Below, piece by piece: positions 56,167-64,000 of a stretch of DNA of 64,000 nucleotides (the stretch's first letter is position 1; every line of letters begins with the position of its first letter). The stretch lies in assembly GCF_002575655.3 (NCBI RefSeq), contig NC_053037.3:451949793-452013792 (forward strand), given 5' to 3'. The notes beneath the pieces were generated by a model that was not told where the DNA came from, made no database searches, and saw only the letters and a program-made list of their open reading frames with translations. Origin of the DNA: Aegilops tauschii subsp. strangulata. Taxonomy: Eukaryota; Streptophyta; Magnoliopsida; Poales; Poaceae. The position numbers and the translations under genes are program-made.

Positions 56167-57301
56167 CACCGACACCGGGCTCGAGTTCTCCAGGCCGCAT
56201 TCCTCCGCCGCCGCGGCCGGCCTCCTGCTCCGGCCAGGCTTTGACTCCGCGTCCTCGTCGCCGCGCCGCCGCCGCGGGAGCCTTCTTCGCCTCCGCCTCT
56301 GTTTCTTGGCCCCGTCGCCGTCCACCGTCCTCTTGCCGCGCCTGCTCCCGGCCATCTCCGCGTCGTCGTCGTCGCTTCTGGGCCACCCTGCCGCGTCGCG
56401 GTCGTCGCCGCCGTCGTCGTCCGGGCTGAAGCTGAGGAGCAGGAACTCGTCGTTCTCCCGCCTCAGGTACGTGGGCCGGTCCCGGAACGACGCCGACGTG
56501 GTCCTGACCACCCTGCGCCGCGGCGCGTCACCGAAGCAGCACGGCGTGGGCGAGGACCAGCCCTCCGCGGAGCTGGCGGAGCGGCTCCGGCGCAGCGTCT
56601 GCTGCTGGTCGCGCGGCGGCGTCGGCATTTACTCCCCCTCTCGACCCTCCTGGCGACCAAGCCTACGAGGACGACGACGGTTACAGCTACCAAGGGGAAC
56701 CGGCCTCCTACGCCGTCCGCCCCGGCGAGTTCTATCGGCGCACGCGCACCGTTGTTGCGCGCCTCGCCGTCAACCATGCCGCGGAGAGGGCCCGACGAAT
56801 CAGGCGATTTGGTGGCGGCGTCCGCGCCGTTGACCGTGCCGCGGAGAGGGCCCGATGAGTCGCGCGATTTGACGCCGTCGCCCATGATGCCAAGGCGGAG
56901 AGGGCCTGACGAATCGCGCGATTTGATGCCGTCAACCATGCCAAGGCGGAGAGGGCCCGATGAATCCTCGGCTTCGGCTCCCACACGCACGAATCCATGG
57001 CGACCTCTTCCTCGGCTTCGGCTCCCACACGCACGAATCCTCGCCGGCCTCGCTCCTCTCGTCAATGCCGAGGATGGAGGCGCTGATCCCCCTGCCGGAG
57101 TCAGAGAAGCTCGACCCCAGCGGCTCCGGCTCCCCCTCCAGCTCCCGGATCGGCGAGACGTAGCCGCGGCCGTCGATGTCCAGCTCCGCGGTGGGCGCCG
57201 GGGGCCGGGGCCCCCGGCGAGGCGAGGACGCCCGGACGGATTCCAGCAGGAAGAGGGAGAAGGCGGCGACGGCGACGGCCGTGGAGGAGAGGGGGAGTTT
57301 T
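56167..57301 (+). CDS. Chimeric captured-gene region inside the Pack-MULE
   Basis: Plus-strand frame 56141-56833 contains FSRLRYVGRSRNDADVVLTT and SAELAERLRRSVCCWSRGGV. Minus-strand frame 57327-56932 contains AVAVAAFSLFLLESVRA (a possible membrane segment) followed by LDIDGRGYVSPIRELEGEPE and ISASILGIDERSEAGED, which look like genuine protein. The opposite orientation of the plausible frames suggests at least two captured pieces joined head to head, with a low-complexity repeat (56775-57050) between them. No known domain recognised. Direction of transcription unknown; strand given for the left piece only. Confidence 0.35.
56775..57050. repeat. Minisatellite inside the Pack-MULE
   Basis: Copies of (a/g)tgcc.(c/a)(g)gcggagagggcc.ga.gaatc start at 56775, 56836, 56886 and about 56938, spaced 61, 50 and 52 bp, coding PRRGPDES in the plus frame. 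It is followed by two copies of cttcggctcccacacgcacg near 56965 and 57017. Confidence 0.8.
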
Positions 57302-57496
57302 CTGCAAAAAACATGCCACGTCAGCACCTGACAGGCGGGCCCAACCGGTCAGTTTTCCTGTCAATACGTATAAACAGCTGTTTTAGCCTCTTTTGCAACG
57401 CCTCGCCTCAAAGTTGATACTGACACGTAAAAATTATCAATCTTGATACCAATCTGTTTTCAATGCCCCAATTGTGATACTTTATGCAATTTACTC
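57302..57496. repeat. Right terminal inverted repeat of the Pack-MULE
   Basis: Reverse complement of 55971-56166 with scattered mismatches; ends TATGCAATTTACTC, then GACCTCAGT at 57497-57505. Confidence 0.9.
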
Positions 57497-57505
57497 GACC
57501 TCAGT

Positions 57506-60050
57506 CTACTAGTATCTCACTGTGACGGTGACCTGTCCCGTGTGCGGACCAGGTTTAGCCGCGGCGACTCACTGTGGCCCTGGATTTACGTCGCTCGCCG
57601 CCACACATACTCGAGTCGATGGTGGTGTGAGTACGTGGTGGAGAGTGTAGGAACAGGAACAGCCATGCCGTGCCGTGCGTGTGCGTCGTCACAAACAGGA
57701 AGGCAAGTGTGCCGGCAGTGCAGTGACATTTTCGCGCTTTCATGCATGTCAATCGTCTTGCTAAGACTTGGTCTCGCTGGAGTATGAGATTGCTTTGCCA
57801 GGTCTCATACGTCGGGATAGGAGCAAGGCGGTAGGGACTTCATCTAACGACTAATTACTCCTTTGAGACGTATATATTCTTGTTTTGAAAACGTTTGGTT
57901 TGAGACCAAAAAAATTTACATCTCGCTTGGGGCATGGGGTTTCTGCTCCCTGGTGCACATGTATCCGGATTAACGGTAACGTTCAAAAAATAGATAAATA
58001 ATTTAAGCAATTTTGAAAAAGAATTGTGGTGAACAGCGACGACTTTCAATCGCATGCAAAATTTCACGATGGGGGTCTAGAAAAAATGATATTCCAAAGA
58101 GACTATTTCTTAAAGCATCTGCGAGAACTGATTTTTTTCACGTGCCCAAGAATGTCGTTTCATCATGAAAATTCACACAGGTAGAAAACTAAGCAACGTT
58201 CGTTGACGAAAAACATTTTTTTTCTATTTCTGCATTTTTACTCCTCGTAAAGATGCACATAACCTGAGGACTAGAATAACAATTTATGTCTCGCTTGTCC
58301 TTTTACCTCTCCGACACATCAATTTTGGCCTCGACAACATGACAACCTATGTTGAGTGGGAGGAAGATCTCTAGATGGTATCCCATATACCTTTTTTAGA
58401 GATATTGCGGGCCAAAACAAAGCGCCCCGCTTCCATTTCCACGAAATGAAACCAGGATAAACAAAAGTTCAAGGATGCTCGAGATGAACCTGAGTAGCCA
58501 TCAGAAGGGTTTAGGTTTTTTTTTGACAATTCATTGCAACCAAGGTAGACAATGATGATAAAGAAATCAGAACCATGATAAAGCAACCGACACCAACACA
58601 AAAAATGTCTCACATTGTATATACTTGTCCTATACTTCCATATAAGTACTAATAATACCATCAAACTATCGAGTACAACGTGTAACGGCACATCACTGAC
58701 CACAAACACTCAATCAAATCTGTCAGAAACTACTGTAGAGAAAACCACTTCTAGTAACCACAGAAGTAACCGTTGGCTTGGTTTGAGAAAATAAATCAAC
58801 TTTGGAGCCTCGATAGAGTGTAATTACTCAAATGGAGCCTGAGAGGAATTACACTATGTCGAAGCAAGAACATTGGAAACACACAAAGAAAAATTGTACA
58901 TGATTACAACACAGTGCATAAAAAACCCTCCTAAAAATAGGGGTTGGATGTTGCAGCTAATGTTGTTCTGGTTTAAGGCTTAAGTTATCAGATTAACTAA
59001 GTAAACAGTAAAATACAAAATATTATTTGCTTCTTAAACGGTGTCTTTTGTGGATACAAACTCCTACATGCATGACTGTATATGCCACCATGAGCGACAA
59101 GGATGCTTGGGTCTCGGGTGCCAATGCGCCCAAATGAAAAAAAAAGACCACCATTAGGGTCGCCGCCCCGTCATCCAAGACCACCCCACTGTCGCCACAC
59201 CTGGACACCATCGATTGATGAAGGGAAAAAGGCACCTCCTTACATCGCAAATAACCGCCCTTTGTAGGAAGGGGGCCCAGCCGACCATAATCGGGTAGGG
59301 GAAATGTCACCGTTGGCCACGCCGCAACCACTGCACCGCCCCGCTAGGGACCAGTGCCACCGTCACAACCCATTTGGCTCCTCCAGATTTCGGCGACGAC
59401 AAGGCTGGGAGGAATCCTTGCTGGTGTTGGCGTCGGCTGGGCTTTGCCGAACCGCGCCCTCAGGCGGCAGCGAGGGACGGCTAAGAGGTGGAGCCGGTTC
59501 CCCCTTGGTCGCACGCGGGGCAACACGAAGAGGGGAGCGGGCATCCACTGCACCTTATATTCATGTGGCAATCAGGCGCCACATCAAACATCAACCGCTT
59601 TAAACTTAGTGAAGGGTGTAAAATTAAGTGAACTTTTTCATAAGCTACATGTTGAGCGCACGAAGGTCACGTCCGTCGCCCCACTAACACCAAAGCCAAA
59701 GGGAAAAGGTCCAGGTGTACGTGTCTGCATACGGACGTACCACTACCGCAAGCAAATGGCCACGTCCTCTGTTTCCGATCGCTTATCAGTGCTCATCTTT
59801 CTCGTGGTAAAAGCGAAGGGGAAATTAGCTTGCCGACCAGGGCAAAGCGCAAAGGCGCAGGCGCGTGCGCGAGTGACCCGGTCACCGTGCGTCCACCCGA
59901 GTCTATCCACGTAAAACGGCGTTATTAAACTAAAATTAAAGTAGGCCCGTGCGCGCGCCGCAGCGACACCGTCGCCTCCCTCCCAAGGCAGTACTATTCC
60001 CCAAGCCACGCCCACACCCAGTCCCAGTGGTGAGCAGCACGCTTCCCCTC
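57506..60050. other. Intergenic region between the Pack-MULE and the F-box gene
   Basis: About 2.5 kb. 57840-58260 is AT-rich with fragments resembling common Triticeae non-coding repeats. 58380-58740 holds a 112-codon minus-strand frame without a recognised domain. 59040-59600 is GC-richer with several short frames that look accidental. 59680-60000 becomes promoter-like. No tRNA, MITE or clear gene was found. Confidence 0.4.
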
Positions 60051-60051
60051 C

Positions 60052-60140
60052 TATAGAAAACGTCCCCGGGACGAGACCCCGAGACCGGAAATTCTCCAAA
60101 GCAAACCACATCCTCTTCCCCTCCCCTCCCCTTCCCTGCT
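60052..60140 (+). promoter_or_regulatory. Core promoter of the F-box gene
   Basis: TATAGAAA at 60052-60059 is a plausible TATA element. The pyrimidine patch cctcttcccctcccctcccc (about 60110-60138) downstream is a common grass core-promoter feature near the start of transcription. Position only; the start site is not proven. Confidence 0.4.
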
Positions 60141-60342
60141 CGCGCGACCTCACTGCCCGAATCCAAGCTCCCGTCTGGGCGGCTGCTCCTGCTCGTGTGG
60201 GTGTGCCGTCGTTAGTCTGCGCTCGGGTTCGTCCGGAGCTGGGATCCGGTTGGGTTTCCGGGCGGAAGGCCGGATTTGGGGCCGGCCGGCTTCATCTCGG
60301 CCCATTGTTTTCGCCGCCGAGCTCTCCGTAGCCATTCTCCTG

Positions 60343-60607
60343 GTAAGCACAGCCTTCCCGGGTTAGCTTGCTTCGTGTTCTGCAGTGCGTCTCCTAGTCT
60401 TTGCATAATGGTACTACCCATGGATGAATTTTTGTTCGTCTCGCCTGTTTGTGCGGAGAGATTCAGTTGCATTGTGAATAAGTATGTTTTGTCTAGCGTT
60501 GGATGTGTCTTGCTGGCTCTTCTCGGGTCGTTTGCGCACCAAGTTTGTGTGACCAATTCTGCCCCCGTCAAATTCTTCTTCTTACCATAGCTCTTGTTTT
60601 GTTCCAG
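60343..60607 (+). other. Probable 5' UTR intron of the F-box gene
   Basis: Donor ctcctg|GTAAGCA at 60343 and acceptor cttgttccAG at 60606-60607 bound 265 bp of lower GC, T-rich sequence between a GC-rich leader and the coding exon. The intron lies entirely before the ATG at 60751. An alternative acceptor is at about 60590 (cttaccatAG). Confidence 0.5.
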
Positions 60608-60750
60608 AAAGTAAAAATTAGCTTCAGTTTGAGGGGTTCTCCCGCCGGCTCAAGTCATCCGAAGAACCGGACGCTCTGTTAGCGCTAGCGTTTCCTGCTG
60701 CAACAGACAACGGATTGCTGGTTCGTTCGTAGCAGTCCAGAGTCTGAAAA

Positions 60751-61821
60751 ATGCATCCCAAGGCTCGCATCCACGCGGACCCGGCGGCACCGGAGCCGGA
60801 CCGGATCGACGGCCTGCCGGACTCGCTCGTGCTGCTCATCCTCAACAAGCTGGAGGACGTGCACTCGCTGGGCCGCTGCGCCGCCGTGTCCAGGCGCTTC
60901 AACGACCTGGTCCCGCTCGTCCACGACGTGTACGTCAAGATCGACCGCGTGGTGGCCGTGGACGGCGACCCCGACGACGCGCTCAACCTGTCGTCCCCCA
61001 AGCCCCGCCACATCTTCTCCCACCTCTTCAAGCTCATGCTCTTCACCATCGCCAAGCCGTTCCAAGGCATGCGCGGCCCGGGCGGCGCGGGCGGCCGGCC
61101 GCTGTTCCCGCGGCTCGCCCAGCACTCGCCCGTGCAGGTGCTCAGGGGCTTCTCCCACGTCCGCAACCTCCGGGTGGAGCTCCCCTCGGGGGACGTCGGG
61201 ACGGAGGAGGGGGTTCTGCTCAAGTGGCGGGCCAGGTACGGCAGCACGCTCCAGAGCTGCGTCATCCTGGGCGGCACCCTGGTCGACCGCAAGCCCGCCG
61301 GCGGGCACGAGCCGTCGGCGGCGGAGGACGGCGGGAGCATGCCGGAGTCCTTCTACACCAACGGCGGGCTGAAGCTGCGCGTGGTGTGGACCATCAGCTC
61401 CCTGATCGCCGCGTCGACGCGGCACTACCTGCTCCGGTCTATCATCAAGGAGCATCCGACGCTGCGAAGCCTGGTGCTGGCGGACGCCGACGGGCAGGGG
61501 ACGCTGTGCATGGGGGCGGAGCAGCTCGCGGAGTTCAGGGAGAGCCGGCTGTCGGCCTCGGCGTGCTCCAACAGGACGCAGGTCCCGGCGTGCAGCATGA
61601 AGCTCAAGTACGCCCCCTACCTCGAGCTGCCCGGCGGCCTGGGGCTGCAGGGCGCGACCCTGGTCGTCATCAAGCCCTCCGGCGACGGGGCTGGCGGGTG
61701 TCACGTTGGCCGGAAGGAGACCGAAGCCTTTGTCTCGGGTGCGTTCGATGGGCCGTTCAGGTTCGCGGCCAAGGCGCTGATGAAGCGGCGCACCTATCTG
61801 CTGGAGATGAACGGGTTCTAG
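60751..61821 (+). CDS. F-box protein (At5g46170/At4g18380-like)
   Basis: A single-exon 356-codon gene. An F-box lies near residues 17-60 (RIDGLPDSLVLLILNKLEDV, then GRCAAVSRRFNDLVPLVHDV), which would bind a SKP1-like adaptor in an SCF ubiquitin ligase. The remainder matches the plant family around Arabidopsis At5g46170 and At4g18380: VRNLRVELPSGD, a glycine-rich variable loop, LKLRVVWTISSLIAASTRHY, and the conserved C-terminus GPFRFAAKALMKRRTYLLEM. The ATG has A at -3 and follows an in-leader purine run (gaaaaATG). Codon use is strongly GC-biased at third positions, as in many intronless grass genes. Full length, with no damage. No leucine-rich or kelch repeats are seen, so the substrate is unknown. 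The symbol is left blank. Confidence 0.93.
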   Translation: MHPKARIHADPAAPEPDRIDGLPDSLVLLILNKLEDVHSLGRCAAVSRRFNDLVPLVHDVYVKIDRVVAVDGDPDDALNLSSPKPRHIFSHLFKLMLFTIAKPFQGMRGPGGAGGRPLFPRLAQHSPVQVLRGFSHVRNLRVELPSGDVGTEEGVLLKWRARYGSTLQSCVILGGTLVDRKPAGGHEPSAAEDGGSMPESFYTNGGLKLRVVWTISSLIAASTRHYLLRSIIKEHPTLRSLVLADADGQGTLCMGAEQLAEFRESRLSASACSNRTQVPACSMKLKYAPYLELPGGLGLQGATLVVIKPSGDGAGGCHVGRKETEAFVSGAFDGPFRFAAKALMKRRTYLLEMNGF

Positions 61822-62040
61822 ATGCTGTTGAGGTGTTTGTGGATGGATATCTTGCATTTGCAGTGCTTCTCATGAGTATAACTGTTTTCTGCTTGGGCAA
61901 ATGCAGTTTCTGAATTGTAGTGTTGCATATAAGCTGGTGCGATATTAGTTGACAGTCTTATCTGTAGCGTTTGGGTGCAATCTGTCTTGCTCGCACAATC
62001 CACTCTTCCAATAGTAATGGAAAGAAATTTGAAATTTCCA
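61822..62040 (+). other. 3' untranslated region and downstream flank of the F-box gene
   Basis: AT-rich sequence after TAG 61819-61821. Weak poly(A)-signal-like words occur (aagaaatttgaaa), with no canonical AATAAA. The exact 3' end cannot be set. Confidence 0.4.
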
Positions 62041-62082
62041 GAAAAATATTTACATATATGCTTCTACATTATGGGAACGTTT

Positions 62083-62150
62083 AGAAATATAAGAACGTTT
62101 AGATCACTTAAGTATCAGAAATATAAGAACGTTTAGATCACTAAAGTATT
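62083..62150. repeat. 34-bp tandem duplication
   Basis: agaaatataagaacgtttag and the following 14 bases occur at 62083-62116 and 62117-62150, two mismatches. Confidence 0.9.
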
Positions 62151-62167
62151 AGAGAGAGTAAATACTA

Positions 62168-62243
62168 CTCCCTCCGTCCCATAATGTTGGACGTTTTTTG
62201 ATACTATAGTCAAAAAACGTTCTACCTTATGGGACGGAGGGAG
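62168..62243. mobile_element. Stowaway MITE, 76 bp
   Basis: Nearly perfect hairpin: CTCCCTCCGTCCCATAATGT at the left; the right end is its reverse complement with one or two mismatches. TA flanks at 62166-62167 and 62244-62245. Confidence 0.95.
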
Positions 62244-62479
62244 TAACTAGTAAGACATATTTTGAAGAGACAAGCTCTAGGAAGAAATCAGGTCAGTAGA
62301 TTCAGACTGAATATGCATTGACGCTCTCTACGGCATTTTACAGGAGAATTCAATTTTATGGTAGCTTTTATACTGCAGCTATTGACCCCCAAGTCCATTT
62401 CATCTATTTACTACTTGTTATTCAAGTAACAAACAATAGGACATAAAAGCTGAAAAGTCATCTACAAATTATTATTTCT

Positions 62480-64000
62480 TGATAAAGAGAGCTCTCTCTC
62501 TGATTTCCATTAACGGAAACCACAATGTCTTATACAACAACTAGAACTAAGAAACATAAACGACGATGCATGATCAAGAGGGAGCAGAATGGGCTATCCC
62601 GAACGGCCTCCAAGAGAGCACAAAAGGCTATATCAGTATATAGCTAACCGATAACCTGCAAAAGCTAATAAACTCCGAAGCCATCATCCTGGGGGCTACA
62701 AACCAGGTCTCCAGGAAATGGTAATACGAAAGAAACCGATAACCTGCAAAAGCTAATAAACTCCGAAGCCATCATCCTGGGGGGCTACAAACCAGGTCTC
62801 CAGGAAATGGTAATACGAAAGTACAAGGGAAATTCTAACCATACATCAACATATATCACAGTTCTAAAGCAGGATAGCAAATGAACATCTTCAACATCAG
62901 CCAAAGGTAGGAGGGACAGAGAGTTCCACTGAAGATCACTCAGCCATGATCCTGTTGGTCCCTATCCTCCACCCATGCGTCGCCTTGAAGACTTCACTTG
63001 CAATCAACTTAACCATTTTTACGCCCCACTTCATTGTTCTTTGTCTTTATGATTTTTTTTTTGCAAAGTATTTCAATCATGAAGCCATTTGATAATCATA
63101 TTAACAGTAGCACATGGATCGGTCACCTTCTTGTTATAAAAAATAATACTATTTCTCAATTTCCAAATAGTCCAGAAAATAACAGATATTCCAACCACAA
63201 CTAGGTTCTGTTGAACAGGTCATGTACACTATCAGGTATATCATGTTAGACTGAAAGAACACTTCATGATATTCCAAAGCAATTTAGCAACAGAACGCCG
63301 CAAGAGTAAATGATTTATAGATTCCTTCCTTCCCCAATATGAACATTTATTATCACCAGCCACCCTCTCCTAAGAAGATTCTCATTAGGTAGGATGCTAT
63401 TTTCTAAGCACCAGCCAGATAATCACTTTAACTCTAGGGGCATCTTAACTTTCCACAAGAAGTTATGTGGATATTTTGATCCCATTTTCAGCCAAGAGCC
63501 TATAGTAAGATTTAACTAAATATATACAATTCTTAGTAAGTGTCCATCTGATGGACTTTTTGATATGTCAAAACTACTACAGCACAAACTTCTTTAATAT
63601 CTTCCCACAACTCTAAAGAATCCCCATACAAGGTCCTTATAAACTGCACCTGATAAGGCTCTTTGCATATTTGTTTTTACCAAAGCATACATTGTAGTCT
63701 AGTAAAATTGGTTTTGGAGGCTTATCCCCAATCCACCAGTCTTCCCCAAACCTCACATTTTCCCCAATGCCAACTATAAGTTTACATAAAGAGAAAAATG
63801 ATCTTTATGTTTTAAAATCTCTATCCGAAACTGAGAATCACCATGTTTGGGTTTGCTCCATGGAAGGCATGCTCCTTTCTGATATTTGTACAAAATAACA
63901 TCCTGGCACAATCTTTCAGCATTGAAAAGTTTCCACCGCCATTTACATAACAATGCTTTATTCATCAAAGCCGAATTTTGAATACCTAAACTACCCATAT
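62480..64000 (-). mobile_element. Degraded LINE (non-LTR retrotransposon), minus strand, runs off the window
   Basis: Minus-strand frame 63998-63774 reads MGSLGIQNSALMNKALLCKW, the typical RT C-terminal motif GxLGxxxxxxMNxALLxKW of plant L1 elements. Further along, 63480-63060 resembles the zinc-finger RT-associated domain (NFLWKVKMPLELK, then VVGISVIFWTIWKLRNSIIF, the LxxxxWxxWxxRN pattern), with many stops. The 3' end is near 62480. No target duplication can be checked. Confidence 0.75.
62646..62821. repeat. 88-bp tandem duplication in the LINE 3' region
   Basis: 62646-62732 and 62734-62821 are almost identical (aaccgataacctgcaaaagc ... aatacgaaag), one extra g in the second copy. A recent duplication, given one difference. 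Confidence 0.95.

Larger units (their letters stand above)
55971..57496. mobile_element. Pack-MULE (non-autonomous Mutator-like element) with captured GC-rich sequence
   Basis: 1526 bp bounded by inverted repeats of about 195 bp (55971-56166 and 57302-57496), both starting GAGTAAATTGCATA, with only scattered mismatches. An exact 9-bp duplication flanks it. The interior (56167-57301) has much higher GC than the ends, long open frames on both strands, and no transposase. That is the signature of a Pack-MULE that has copied gene pieces. The source genes are not identifiable by eye. Confidence 0.92.

Noticed and set aside
56463..57314. 283-codon minus-strand frame in the Pack-MULE
   Set aside because: Low-complexity Arg/Pro/Ser sequence crossing the minisatellite; the neighbouring frame (57327-56932) looks more protein-like, so this one is not called.
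58371..58709. 112-codon minus-strand frame as a host gene
   Set aside because: No domain, poor start context and AT-rich flanks; it resembles repeat-derived sequence, so it was left in the intergenic entry.
60685..61857. 390-codon minus-strand frame opposite the F-box gene
   Set aside because: A shadow of the GC-rich coding strand (Arg/Gly/Pro-rich, no homology), with the F-box frame clearly the real one.
61224..61913. 229-codon plus-strand frame overlapping the F-box gene
   Set aside because: An out-of-frame reading of the same GC-rich exon; composition is Arg/Ala/Gly only.
1..64000. tRNA, rRNA and snRNA genes
   Set aside because: I looked for cloverleaf-like stretches with GGTTCGA-type T-loops and for conserved rRNA words and found none that hold up.

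Overview
This window is plant nuclear DNA, and the repeat families point to a Triticeae grass (wheat, goatgrass, barley or rye group). The evidence is Fatima-type LTRs, a Sabrina/WHAM-type LTR beginning TGATACGTCTCC, CACTA transposons with long subterminal repeat fields, Stowaway MITEs starting CTCCCTCCGT, and GC-rich grass coding sequence. The subgenome cannot be told by eye. I see one convincing intact host gene, a single-exon F-box gene at 60751-61821. Almost everything to its left is a nest of transposons.

Layout. 1-5695 is the 3' part of a non-autonomous Gypsy element (protease-type ORF, non-coding internal domain, 3' LTR). 5696-8907 is the end arm of a CACTA element (here X) with dense minisatellites, ending TAGTG. 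8908-14016 and 50621-52298 look like the two arms of a second CACTA (Y) whose left end I cannot find. Between these arms sits a third CACTA-type element (Z, 14017-50620) delimited by CACT/AGTG termini and a 3-bp AGG duplication.

Z carries degenerate multi-exon genes resembling plant B3 domains on both arms. They are transcribed outward: minus on the left at 17507-14880, plus on the right at 48230-49637. Z also holds a basic ORF on the minus strand and an array of about 505-bp tandem repeats. Three LTR retrotransposons have inserted into Z. An outer Fatima (18402-37484, TSD GCAGC) splits the basic ORF. An inner Fatima (25927-35959, TSD GGTGT) lies inside the outer one and splits its antisense gene. 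A third Gypsy element (40283-47437, TSD ACTTA) lies inside the tandem array. All four TSD calls were read directly from the bases.

The outer Fatima has gag and protease but no reverse transcriptase. The inner one has protease, RT, RNase H and integrase but has lost the gag core. Both, and the third Gypsy, carry an antisense gene of the 'putative gypsy-type transposon' family near the 3' LTR. All are broken by stops and frameshifts.

Right of the nest are: an internally deleted Gypsy remnant on the minus strand (52299-54540); a short A-tailed fragment; a Pack-MULE (55971-57496) with 195-bp terminal inverted repeats, an exact 9-bp duplication and GC-rich, apparently captured gene sequence; a mostly featureless 2.4 kb; the F-box gene with its promoter and a probable 5' UTR intron; a 76-bp Stowaway MITE; and a degraded LINE on the minus strand running off the right edge. 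I found no tRNA or rRNA gene and no CRISPR array.
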